This document shows, in pieces, positions 35,042-42,394 of a stretch of 64,000 bases of DNA. The first letter of the stretch is position 1. The number at the start of each line of letters is the position of its first letter. The position numbers were made by a program, and so were the translations under genes. The notes beneath the pieces are model-generated. The model searched no databases. It worked only from the letters and a program-made list of their open reading frames with translations, and had not been told where the DNA came from. This DNA is from Natrinema ejinorense (GTDB lineage Archaea > Halobacteriota > Halobacteria > Halobacteriales > Natrialbaceae): positions 2,108,001 to 2,172,000 of the forward strand of contig NZ_NXNI01000001.1 in the NCBI RefSeq assembly GCF_002494345.1, in the 5' to 3' direction.

Positions 35042-35473
35042 ATGCCACACGAGAACGCGACAGCCGATCAGGACTCCGGACGCCCCACAGCCGAGACAGG
35101 GGAGCAGGCCCCAGCGCCGATCAGCGCCGAACGGACCGCGACGATCGCGGCGACGAGCACGGCAGCGGGTGCCGATGACGCGGACGGCGAGTTGCCGAAC
35201 ACGCTGACGATCATCGGCCAGGGAACGCCCTCGAGTTTCGAAGTTACCGTCGAGGACGACATCGAACTGGTCGACGCGGCGCAAGCGGCGGACGTGACTG
35301 TCGTTTCGGGAACGACCATCGAAGGGACGATCGGAACCGGGACGGTAGAGTTCCGATTTGCCGGTGACCTAACTGACGTCACGTTCGTCGATCGCGGGAT
35401 CACGGGCCTGGCACCGACGACCACGCCGAACGTTCACGTCGATTACGACGGCCCGGAACGATCCCAGACGTAA
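35042..35473 (+). CDS. Haloarchaeal hypothetical protein
   Basis: 143 residues. An N-terminal disordered acidic/Thr-Ala stretch is followed by a C-terminal beta-rich domain (ELPNTLTIIGQGTPSSFEVT, ~59-78, then DVTVVSGTTIEGTIGTGTVE and GLAPTTTPNVHVDYDG). No Sec signal or TM is seen. The start ATG 35042 is supported by a TATA-like cttatactg at 35010-35018, ~27 bp upstream (leaderless). I cannot assign a function. It runs in the same direction as the HTH gene 34 bp downstream. Confidence 0.65.
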   Translation: MPHENATADQDSGRPTAETGEQAPAPISAERTATIAATSTAAGADDADGELPNTLTIIGQGTPSSFEVTVEDDIELVDAAQAADVTVVSGTTIEGTIGTGTVEFRFAGDLTDVTFVDRGITGLAPTTTPNVHVDYDGPERSQT

Positions 35474-35507
35474 ACATACTCCCGGGAGGAGGACGTACCG
35501 ACCGCCA

Positions 35508-35855
35508 ATGGACGAACCGACTCCCGACGCCGACGAAGAGACCGACGCCGACGGCGCTGTCGATACTGCGGCGGAGACCGACGCCGACGACGCTGAGTCG
35601 GAGACCGACGCGGACTGGATGGAACCCGTCGACAGGCGACTCCTCGAGTTCATGCAAGCGGAGGACGCCTTCGAACCGACACAGTTCGACGACGAAGGGA
35701 TCTGTCCCGCGCGGTACGGCTCGTATCGGTGTCGCGAACTGACGAAATACGGACTGCTGAAACAGCACATCCCGGGCGTCTACGAGGTGACCGACGCGGG
35801 CGAACGCTACCTCGCGGGCGACCTCGATCCGAGCGAACTCGAGCCCGACGAGTAG
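35508..35855 (+). CDS. PhiH1 repressor-like winged-helix protein
   Basis: 115 residues. An acidic low-complexity N-terminus (~1-35) precedes a winged helix: WMEPVDRRLLEFMQAEDAFEP (~37-57), then ELTKYGLLKQHIPGVYEVTDAGERYL (~78-103; the wing is the YEVTDAGERY part). The pattern matches the PhiH1-repressor-like proteins common in haloarchaea. It binds DNA presumably through a dimer. No operator can be named. It is cotranscribed perhaps with the hypothetical gene 34 bp upstream. Confidence 0.75.
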   Translation: MDEPTPDADEETDADGAVDTAAETDADDAESETDADWMEPVDRRLLEFMQAEDAFEPTQFDDEGICPARYGSYRCRELTKYGLLKQHIPGVYEVTDAGERYLAGDLDPSELEPDE

Positions 35856-35951
35856 TCTCCCTCTCGGTGACTGCAAGGGCCACCGGACAGTGCGGGGATG
35901 GGACCGCTCGTCTCGGTTCGCGCCCGAGAGAAGGGGGATCCGGCGGTATGC

Positions 35952-36296
35952 TTACGAACTCCCGACCGCGGTCGGAACGTGTGTCGCGAGGAAGTCGGTG
36001 ACGGCATCGCCGCCCTGGAACCCCTCGGCCAGCCGTGCGATCTCCGAGCCGTCCTCGAACAGGATCAGTGTCGGAACCGATCGGATGTCGAACCGGTCGA
36101 CGAGTTCGATGTCGTTGCCGGGGTTGATCATCCCGATGTCGACTGCGGTCGCGCGGGCGACGTTCCCCAGTACCGGTTCCATCGCCTGACACAGGGTACA
36201 CCCGCTGGTATAGAACTCCACGAGTGCCACGTCGTGGCTCGCGATGAAGTCGTCGAGTTCACTGCCGCCCTCGAGTCGGCGTGGGGTGGTTGTCAT
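35952..36296 (-). CDS. Thioredoxin-fold protein (CxxC)
   Basis: 114 residues with a thioredoxin fold. The active-site region is LVEFYTSGCTLCQAMEPVLG (~25-44), with Cys at ~33 and ~36 (CTLC rather than CGPC). The cis-Pro is in SVPTLILFEDGSEI (~74-87). It therefore may be a thioredoxin or glutaredoxin-like disulfide oxidoreductase; the atypical CxxC suggests a changed redox potential. ATG 36296 (MTTTPRRLEGG) was chosen; the longer upstream frame is Arg/Ser-rich. It is convergent with the winged-helix gene. Confidence 0.85.
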   Translation of the reverse strand: MTTTPRRLEGGSELDDFIASHDVALVEFYTSGCTLCQAMEPVLGNVARATAVDIGMINPGNDIELVDRFDIRSVPTLILFEDGSEIARLAEGFQGGDAVTDFLATHVPTAVGSS

Positions 36297-36523
36297 GGTC
36301 GCACTAGGGACCGGCCCCAAATACGCCTGACGGCTGGGACGACCGGGAGTCGGCGCGATCGATCGACGACCCCGAGAATCCCGGGATCCGAACGTCCGTG
36401 CCCCTACGAACTGCGGGATCCCGCAGCCGAGGTGTGTCGCGGCGACCGGTGCCACGTCGCCGAAGCGCCGTGGTATCAACTTACAGGGGACGGCTTTATG
36501 GCTGGGGCCTGTATCCATGCTCG

Positions 36524-36859
36524 ATGACCCAGCCCGCATCCAGCCGAAGCGACGGGAGGCCGAAACGGCGGAAAGCGACGCTGTTTTGCTGGGAGTGCGA
36601 CCACTCGAGTCCCATCGATGGCGACTGGCGGCTGCAGTCACAGGACGGAGACGTCGCGTACGTCTGTCCGGCCTGTGAAACGACGCTCGTAAAACGGCCG
36701 CGTCGGCACGACCCGACACCGGATCGGACGCCTGCACCGTTTCTGACGGCCTGGCAGCGGGCCTTCCGTAGCTCGGCGACCCTCTGGCGGGCGTCCATCA
36801 CCGTCGGCTACACGAATCTGAACGCAGCGATCGGTGCCAGATCGTGGGTCGGCTCGTAG
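36524..36859 (+). CDS. Zinc-ribbon small protein
   Basis: 111 residues. A double CxxC zinc ribbon is visible: FCWECDHSSPIDGDW (~22-36) and VAYVCPACETTLVKRP (~44-59). A hydrophobic or amphipathic helix follows (FLTAWQRAFRSSATLWRASI). The start at ATG 36524 has a TATA-like box (cggctttatgg, 36491-36501) about 27 bp upstream, so it is leaderless. The function is unknown. The dispersed palindrome copy 3 lies right after its stop. Confidence 0.65.
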   Translation: MTQPASSRSDGRPKRRKATLFCWECDHSSPIDGDWRLQSQDGDVAYVCPACETTLVKRPRRHDPTPDRTPAPFLTAWQRAFRSSATLWRASITVGYTNLNAAIGARSWVGS

Positions 36860-36877
36860 CGCCGCGACCAGACCGGT

Positions 36878-36960
36878 TATAGTAACAACTGCAACGGTTT
36901 ACACCCGATCGCACAACTGTCGTGCGATCGGGTGTGCAGTGACTTGCAGCGGCTACGATA
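36878..36960 (-). repeat. Palindromic dispersed element, copy 3
   Basis: 83 bp with terminal repeats TATAGTAACAACTGCAA and TTGCAGCGGCTACGATA (its reverse complement matches 13 of 17). The core is a perfect 14-bp hairpin: ACACCCGATCGCAC, a 7-nt loop, then GTGCGATCGGGTGT (36900-36934 region). It lies 18 bp downstream of a stop codon, at the edge of a decayed membrane-protein frame. Confidence 0.85.
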
Positions 36961-36962
36961 GT

Positions 36963-37320
36963 GTCTGCGTGACTCGGGACGTACTCGCCGAGTAAGTCCG
37001 ACACCAACCCGAGACGGGCGGCGCGATACGTGCGAGCCGTCGGAGAACGCCGTACGTGCCGCCGACGAGGAGCGACTCATCGACGAGCCACGGCGTCGTG
37101 ACGAGAACTGCTGTAGTGGCGACCGAGAGGGCGACGAACGCGTCGATCGTCGGGTCGTGTAGCCGTCGCGGATGCCCCACAGCGGGATCGAATCCGACCA
37201 GTGGACTGACAGACGCTGCCAGCGAACGCGCCCACGAGCGCCACCGATACAAGCTCGGGATGGGGAGACGAGCGGCGCTGCCATCGCCAGCCCCGCCAGC
37301 GCGTCTGTCGGGAGCAACAC
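36963..37320 (-). pseudogene. Decayed membrane-protein remnant (multi-frame)
   Basis: Three minus-strand frames each carry a stretch that looks like genuine haloarchaeal membrane protein: ALAGLAMAAPLVSPS (37320 frame), ELVSVALVGAFAGSV (a second frame), and TIDAFVALSVATTAVLVTTP with DESLLVGGTYGVLRRLARI (a third frame). Two frameshifts would join them into one ~100-residue multi-TM protein. It stops at the dispersed palindrome (36878-36960). No single intact gene covers it. It may be a YdjM-like membrane hydrolase remnant, but this is weak. Confidence 0.35.
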
Positions 37321-37391
37321 GGCTGATCTCGGGGAGGAGTCACCGAATCATCCCACCGGCTTTATCCTGCGGTAGTGTCTGGAACTCCGAT

Positions 37392-38033
37392 ATGCCCGAC
37401 AACGACGGACATTCCTCCCGAGGTGACGGTTCGGATGGCTCGGCGGAACTCTTCGAGCAACTGTTCCGGAGCAGTCGGCTGAACGGACTCATCGCGTGGC
37501 TGGTCGTCGCCGTCCTCGCGACGGTCTTCATCGAGAGTGCACTCGAGTTCGACCTCCAGTGGCTCGGCTTCGTCACCAGCGTCGGTGTGATCGTACTGAT
37601 TCCGCCCGCTGCCTACGGCGACTGGCGAGTCATGCTCCCCTGGGAGTTGCTCGTCCTCGCGACGTTGCCGATCCTCGTCAGAGGGCTGTTCGGCGGCAGC
37701 GTCGGGACGTTCGCCGCGTATCTCGCGGTCGCGGGCCTGGCTTTGCTCGTCACGGTCGAGCTACACATGTTCACGTCGCTTCGCGTCACCCACTGGTTCG
37801 CCGTGGCACTGGTCGTGTTGACGACGTTGGCATCGGTCGCGGCGTGGTCCGTGCTGCGGTGGAACCTGGATCGGGCGTTCGGAACGTCGTATCTCTCGAC
37901 GAACGAGGCGCTGATGTACGAGTGGCTCTCCGTGACCGTCGCCGGGCTGGCGGCCGGAGTGTTGTTCGACGCGTACTTCAGACGACGGGACCGACGGCTC
38001 CGTCGGGCCCTCAGACGGGTGGTCCGTCGATGA
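37392..38033 (+). CDS. Multi-pass membrane protein (first of pair)
   Basis: 213 residues. After an acidic cytosolic start (MPDNDGHSSRGDG), about six TM helices follow: ~32-50, ~56-75 (GFVTSVGVIVLIPPAAYG), ~85-103, ~108-128, ~134-153 (VALVVLTTLASVAAWSVL) and ~175-192. The C-terminus is very basic (RRRDRRLRRALRRVVRR). It lies in a two-gene operon: its stop overlaps the start of the next membrane protein (ATGA). A TATA-like ctttatcc at 37358-37365, ~27 bp upstream of ATG 37392, indicates a leaderless mRNA. The function is unknown. Confidence 0.75.
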   Translation: MPDNDGHSSRGDGSDGSAELFEQLFRSSRLNGLIAWLVVAVLATVFIESALEFDLQWLGFVTSVGVIVLIPPAAYGDWRVMLPWELLVLATLPILVRGLFGGSVGTFAAYLAVAGLALLVTVELHMFTSLRVTHWFAVALVVLTTLASVAAWSVLRWNLDRAFGTSYLSTNEALMYEWLSVTVAGLAAGVLFDAYFRRRDRRLRRALRRVVRR

Positions 38034-38662
38034 CGCTCCTCCCACGGCCCTCGGTACGAAATCAGCGGCTGCTGACGGGACTGATGCAACTCGTCCTCGT
38101 CGGTCTCGTCGGCTACGGTCTCCTCGCGGGCCAGCCCAAAGCGATCGTCAACGGCGGCGTTGCACTCCTGATTACGTTCCTTCCGGCGTTGTTCGAGCGC
38201 AACTACGGCGTTCCGCTGGATCCGTGGCTCGGCCTCTGGATCACGTCCGCCGTGTTCCTCCACACGCTCGGCTCGGCGGGTCTGTACGGCCAGATCGAGT
38301 GGTGGGACCACCTCACGCACGCGCTATCGGCCTCTCTCGTCGCCGGTGCCGGCTATACGGCCGCTCGAGCGGTCGACCTCCACGTCGACGACATTCACAT
38401 CCCCAGTCGGATCGCGTTCGTCTACATCTTCGTGATCGTGATGGCCTTCGGCGTCATCTGGGAACTGTTCGAGTTCGCGCTCGATCTCGTCGCCCTCGAA
38501 ACTGGACTCACGATGCCACTGGCTCAGCACGGACTCGACGACACGATCCGCGATATCATGTTTAACTCGGTCGGCGCGCTCATCATCGCGGTGTTCGGTC
38601 AGGTCCATCTGACTGACGTCGCCGAAACGGTCCGCGAACGGTTGGTATCGGTCGACTCTTGA
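38030..38662 (+). CDS. DUF2238/YjdF-like membrane protein
   Basis: 210 residues with about six TM helices. The signature EWWDHLTHALSASLVAGAGY (~89-108), with its His pair, and VIVMAFGVIWELFEFALD (~140-157) are characteristic of DUF2238 (YjdF) integral membrane proteins. His, Asp and Glu residues in these helices may bind metal. The ATG overlaps the stop of the preceding gene (ATGA), giving translational coupling. The partner is itself a small multi-TM protein, so the two could form a complex. No substrate is assigned. Confidence 0.8.
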   Translation: MTLLPRPSVRNQRLLTGLMQLVLVGLVGYGLLAGQPKAIVNGGVALLITFLPALFERNYGVPLDPWLGLWITSAVFLHTLGSAGLYGQIEWWDHLTHALSASLVAGAGYTAARAVDLHVDDIHIPSRIAFVYIFVIVMAFGVIWELFEFALDLVALETGLTMPLAQHGLDDTIRDIMFNSVGALIIAVFGQVHLTDVAETVRERLVSVDS

Positions 38663-38707
38663 CCCCGTCGCGGGTCGTCCCGCGACCGTCGGCCAGCCGT
38701 CACTCCG

Positions 38708-39607
38708 TCACCCGCCGTCGGCAGCCGGCTCGTCCGGGAGTGCGATATGGCCCGTCGGGAACTGGCAGAGACGCGGGTCGGTGTCGGCATGTGGATCGAA
38801 CGCTGTGTAGGCAAAGGCCTGCCAGAGGACGCGTTCGGGATAGGGACGAGCGGTCAGGTCGACGGCCAGCGACTCCGCGAGGGCCTCGTGATCGAGTTCG
38901 CCGTTCACCGTCGGAACGGAAAGGGGGTTGGGCACGGACTCGAGGTCCAACCCGAACGAGGGGAACAATCGATAGTCGGCTCCGAGGGCCGGATGGTGTA
39001 GTTCTCGGTCGCCGGGGAACCGAACGACGAGTTCTGGCGTCGTGGTCGCTGGTTCACCGCCGCCGTCGACTCGAGCGACCGTCTGCTCGGCGAGCGAGAC
39101 TCGTCGTCGGGTTCCCGCCGGAACGACGAACGTGGTTCCCTCGACGCCCAGTCGAAGGCGTGATTCGGCCAGTGCTCGGACGCGAACGTCCGGAACGGCG
39201 TACGACTCGAGGAGCGTGCTCGTCGACTCGCCGGCGATCGTCGCGTCGACGGTCACCGCCGTCGCCCCGCGCCGTCGCGAAACGAGATCGATCCCGTTCG
39301 GATCGGTCGCCGTGACCGTCGAGAGCGAGTCCGTCGTCGCACAGGTCCCGTCCCAGGCTGCCGGTTCACTGGCCGCCGCCGGTAGCGACGGCCGCCAGTA
39401 AAAGACCCGATGGGTGCCCGCGCACGTGTACGGCACGGCGTCCGGAAAGAACGACTCCCCGTACTCCGTCGCCTCGAGGTCGCGGTGCTCGAGTGCGAGT
39501 TCGACGTAGGGAGAGCGCTCGACGATCGGTTCCGGATACGCCGCGTGGGACGACCGGTTCCAGCGCCTCTCCGTCGTCCGATCGACTGCCGCCATTGGTT
39601 CGCTCAT
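38708..39607 (-). CDS. Hypothetical protein, possible beta-rich domain
   Basis: 299 residues without TM segments or a signal peptide. The N-terminal ~90 residues include YVELALEHRDLEATEYGESF (~34-53) and YTCAGTHRVFYWRPSLPA (~59-76). The remainder looks beta-rich with STLLESYAVPDVRVRALAES (~131-150), and ends in a Trp/Ala-rich segment (RVLWQAFAYTAFDPHADTD). No recognisable catalytic motif is seen. It is leftward and divergent from the CopD-like gene at 39752, from which it is separated by ~140 bp. ATG 39607 or 39595 (MAAVDR) could be the start. Confidence 0.6.
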   Translation of the reverse strand: MSEPMAAVDRTTERRWNRSSHAAYPEPIVERSPYVELALEHRDLEATEYGESFFPDAVPYTCAGTHRVFYWRPSLPAAASEPAAWDGTCATTDSLSTVTATDPNGIDLVSRRRGATAVTVDATIAGESTSTLLESYAVPDVRVRALAESRLRLGVEGTTFVVPAGTRRRVSLAEQTVARVDGGGEPATTTPELVVRFPGDRELHHPALGADYRLFPSFGLDLESVPNPLSVPTVNGELDHEALAESLAVDLTARPYPERVLWQAFAYTAFDPHADTDPRLCQFPTGHIALPDEPAADGG

Positions 39608-39751
39608 CGGCCTCCACGGTACCGGTCGGATACGGACGATCGAAACGCTGTTTCCGGAGATGTTCGGGCAATCGTCGCTGACGGAATCCGAATATGTCCG
39701 TGACCGAACTTAGCCCCGGTGAGCCACAACCCTCGAGCAGGTGATTGCTCG

Positions 39752-40735
39752 ATGGCCGATTCATCGACGGGGGTCCAACCCACCGTCTCGACTGATCTCT
39801 TCGACAAGTACGTACTGCCAAAGATCGCACTCGTGGTTATTCTGACCGGCTCGCTGATCGGAACGTGGGTAACGGGACGTCTGGGCGGCCAGTCGGCAGT
39901 CGTGACGCTCGCCAAGTGGTCGTACTTGGTTTCACTCGGCGTGCTCACGGGTGGGCTCGTCTGGAAACATTGCTTCGTGCGGCCGCAGGATCTCGGGACG
40001 GCAGCCAGCGAGTACTGTGCTGAGATGTACGCCCGATTCGACAGGATCGCGACCGGAGCCGTCGTCGTCCTCGTGGCGACCGGGCCCGTCGTCCTCGCAG
40101 CGTACGTCTCGGTCCTCGGGATCGGGCCGCTCGTGATCGCCCTCGGCGCGTTGTTCGCGATGTGGATCGGAACCCTCGTCGTGACGACGCGGCGCTCGAT
40201 AGCTGTCGACGCGCAGTTCCGGAGTCCGGCCGGACTCCTCGCACTGGGCCTGGCGCTGGCCGTCGTCGTCGGCACGGGACTCGCGGAGGTGAGCCTGCGC
40301 GGGTTCGAGCCGATCGCAGCGGGCATCCGAACGGGACACCTCCTCGCGTTCGTCGCGTGGCTCGGCGGCGCGGTCTGGAACATCTTCGTCGCCGTCCCGA
40401 CGGGCCAGAAGCGACCGACCGCCGCCGTCGCCCGGGCCGCCGGCGAGCAACTCGAGCGGTTCCGCTGGGCGGTTCGGTTCATCATTCCGTTCCTGTTTCT
40501 GACCGGGCTCTTCCAGGCCGTCACCGTCCTGGGCGTCCGCGTCGAGAGCTACGTGGCGACGCCGATTGGCGTGGCCGTCCTCGCCAAGGTTGCCAGTATC
40601 GGGGTGTTGGCGGTCATTTTCAAACTCTGTCCGATGTGGCGCGCCTGCTCGCCGATCGATGGGGTTTGTGACCTCGAGGAGCGAGAGTCGGATCGGTCGG
40701 CCGAACTACGGGCGAGAGGGAACGCCGATGACTGA
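39752..40735 (+). CDS. CopD-like multi-pass membrane protein
   Basis: 327 residues with about eight TM helices. IALVVILTGSLIGTWV (~23-38), SYLVSLGVLTGGLVWKHCFV (~56-75), and the HLLAFVAWLGGAVWNIFVAV segment (~192-211, with conserved His and Trp) resemble the membrane domain of CopD/YcnJ-type copper-resistance proteins. A Cys-rich tail (CPMWRACSPIDGVCD, ~297-311) may bind metal or be redox active. The next gene (TusA-like) starts inside its last codons, and a sulfite-oxidase-like gene follows in the opposite direction, suggesting redox or sulfur work. ATG 39752 was preferred to the GTG at 39719. Confidence 0.75.
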   Translation: MADSSTGVQPTVSTDLFDKYVLPKIALVVILTGSLIGTWVTGRLGGQSAVVTLAKWSYLVSLGVLTGGLVWKHCFVRPQDLGTAASEYCAEMYARFDRIATGAVVVLVATGPVVLAAYVSVLGIGPLVIALGALFAMWIGTLVVTTRRSIAVDAQFRSPAGLLALGLALAVVVGTGLAEVSLRGFEPIAAGIRTGHLLAFVAWLGGAVWNIFVAVPTGQKRPTAAVARAAGEQLERFRWAVRFIIPFLFLTGLFQAVTVLGVRVESYVATPIGVAVLAKVASIGVLAVIFKLCPMWRACSPIDGVCDLEERESDRSAELRARGNADD

Positions 40736-41012
40736 GATCGAGATCCCCGAGACGGCACCCGACGTCGAACCCGATCTGACGGTCGACAACCGGGGACGGG
40801 GCTGTGCGAGCGGCATCGCCCGCGTCCAGCGTGCGCTCGAGGACCTGGGGCCGGGGTCGATACTGCGCATTCGAAGTACGGACCGGCGGGCAAAGCAGGA
40901 GTACGGTCGCCTGGCGGCACAGACCGATCACGACCTGCTCGCGATCGAAACGAACCGGAACGGGCTGCTCAGGAAGGAGTATACGACGTATCTCGAGATC
41001 GGAGAGCCGTAG
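40728..41012 (+). CDS. TusA-like sulfur-carrier protein lacking the CPxP motif
   Basis: 94 residues. The fold pattern (DLTVDNRGRGCASGIARVQR, ~16-35, then ALEDLGPGSILRIRSTD, and HDLLAIETNRNGLLRKEYTT) resembles TusA/SirA (IscS-partner) sulfur-transfer proteins. Their catalytic C-P-x-P is replaced by CASG (Cys at ~26). The Cys that would carry sulfur is present, but the Pro pair that orients it is not. It overlaps the CopD-like stop by 8 bp and is translationally coupled to it. The fold call is moderately sure; the function is open. Confidence 0.65.
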   Translation: MTEIEIPETAPDVEPDLTVDNRGRGCASGIARVQRALEDLGPGSILRIRSTDRRAKQEYGRLAAQTDHDLLAIETNRNGLLRKEYTTYLEIGEP

Positions 41013-41054
41013 ATCGACGACTGGTGGCCGTGAGGTGACCGTCCGGCCGCTCAC

Positions 41055-41555
41055 TCACTCGATTCGGGAGAGCGCCAGTTCTTCGGCGGTGTCATCCGCG
41101 ATCGGTTCCGTCTCCCGCAGGTCGATCCGACGTACCCACTTGATGCTCTCCCAGCAGTCGCTCTCCGACGCCGTGGGAACGAGTCGCGCCGGGCCGCCGT
41201 GTTCGACCGGGAGCCTCTCGCCGTCGAGTTCCACGGCGAGGACGGCGTCGGCAAGCCGGGCCAGCGGGAACGAACAGGCGTACTCGTCGTCCATCCCGTG
41301 GACGAGCGCGTACGTGCTCGCGTCGGTCGGCTCGGCGAGTTCGAGCACGCTCGCGACGCGAACCCCGCGCCAGGAGCAGTCCTCGGCGACCCACCCCTCG
41401 ACACACGCGAAGTCCTCGGTGTACGTCTCGAGCGGAAGCGCCCGGAGCTCGTCGATGGAGAGCGCGACGGACTGCTCGACCGTCCCCGTGACCGACAGTT
41501 GCCAGGCATCCTCGTCGACGCCTGATCGGACATCGAACTCCCTGAGATCGCTCAT
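41055..41555 (-). CDS. Sulfite-oxidase-like molybdopterin-domain protein
   Basis: 166 residues. This is the molybdopterin-binding fold of the SUOX/YedY group without the C-terminal dimerisation domain: LSVTGTVEQSVALSIDELRAL (~20-40), the Mo-ligand Cys in EDFACVEGWVAEDCSWRGVRV (~48-68; C51), and the C-terminal LVPTASESDCWESIKWVRRID (~125-145). The single-domain form is ~160-200 residues. It may catalyse a sulfoxide, sulfite or related reaction in the cytoplasm. ATG 41555 (MSDLREFDV) was chosen; upstream codons are noise. It is convergent with the TusA-like gene, only 42 bp apart. Confidence 0.85.
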   Translation of the reverse strand: MSDLREFDVRSGVDEDAWQLSVTGTVEQSVALSIDELRALPLETYTEDFACVEGWVAEDCSWRGVRVASVLELAEPTDASTYALVHGMDDEYACSFPLARLADAVLAVELDGERLPVEHGGPARLVPTASESDCWESIKWVRRIDLRETEPIADDTAEELALSRIE

Positions 41556-41736
41556 ACGGAGCGGACGGTCCCACAGGTGATAAGGGCAGATCCGAACATC
41601 TCCGGTCACGGACACCGGCAATCGCTCTCTCGAGGTCGTCCGCGAACGGAGAGCGTTACCGATATGATCGTCGGTGCGCGGAGAACGGTTCCCTCGAATC
41701 GCATCGACTTCGAGGGAGAGTCACGAGCCGTGACGG

Positions 41737-41822
41737 CTCATACGGTCTCCTGTCCGTCGGTGCCGGTGGGACCGGGACCGCCCTGCGGTCCCACCGGGAA
41801 ATCGGGACAGCAAACCGTCTCA
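41737..41822. terminator. Hairpin repeat element, copy B, at the MaoC gene 3' end
   Basis: ~86 bp homologous to the element at 32003. The inner stem is a perfect 9 bp: GGTGGGACC and GGTCCCACC around the same CCGCCCTG-containing loop, but with different bases from copy A, consistent with compensatory change. The outer arms are CGGTCTCCTGTCC and gggacagcaaaccg. The right edge CTCA carries the TGA stop of the leftward MaoC gene. It probably acts as a terminator or 3'-end structure. Confidence 0.7.
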
Positions 41823-42272
41823 GTCGCCGCCCGGATTCCGACGGGCGATCATGCCGTGGGCGATCCAGGAGATGACGACGTCGCCGTCCTGGGTGATCCC
41901 CTCGAGACGGCTGTCGACGTACCCCCGATTCGGATCGCTCTCGGAGACCTGTTTGTCGATGATTTCCGTCCGGATCGAAAGCGTATCACCGGGTCTGACG
42001 GGCTGTTTCCAGCGAAGTTCGTCGACGCCGCCGGCACCCATGCTGGCTCGGTCGTCCAGCGGACCGTCGACAAGCAGCCGCATACACATCGCGGCGGTGT
42101 GCCAGCCGGAGGCGACCAGTTCGCCGAACGCGGAGTCGCCCGCAGCCTCCTCGTCGACGTGAAACGGCTGTGGGTCGTACTGCTCGGCGAACTCGATGAT
42201 TTCTTCTTTCGTCACGTGATACTCGCCAAACTCCTGGGTGTCGCCGACCTCGATGTCCTCGTAGTACTGCAT
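41820..42272 (-). CDS. MaoC-family (R)-specific hydratase
   Basis: 150 residues with a hot-dog fold. The hydratase motif FAEQYDPQPFHVDEEAAGDS (~28-47) contains the catalytic Asp and His, followed by FGELVASGWHTAAMCMRLLVD (~49-69). WKQPVRPGDTL (~89-99) is the second family motif. It probably hydrates an enoyl thioester, or a related acyl-CoA; the substrate is unknown. ATG 42272 gives MQYYEDIEVGD, a typical MaoC start. It is divergent from the epimerase gene; the spacer holds both promoters. Confidence 0.88.
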   Translation of the reverse strand: MQYYEDIEVGDTQEFGEYHVTKEEIIEFAEQYDPQPFHVDEEAAGDSAFGELVASGWHTAAMCMRLLVDGPLDDRASMGAGGVDELRWKQPVRPGDTLSIRTEIIDKQVSESDPNRGYVDSRLEGITQDGDVVISWIAHGMIARRNPGGD

Positions 42273-42394
42273 TATCGTGTGGTGTGAGACGATTCATCAA
42301 GAACCTGTGGGACGGGGCAGGATCGACTGGCGACGGCGAGATCCGCTGTCGGGAGATGACAACACCTATGGATTGCCGAATGGGGGTTCCTGGT

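Noticed and set aside
36877-37320. 147-codon minus-strand ORF read as a gene
   Set aside because: It runs through the palindromic element and turns Ser/Arg-rich after ~20 codons. I treat only the membrane-like fragments as a probable pseudogene.
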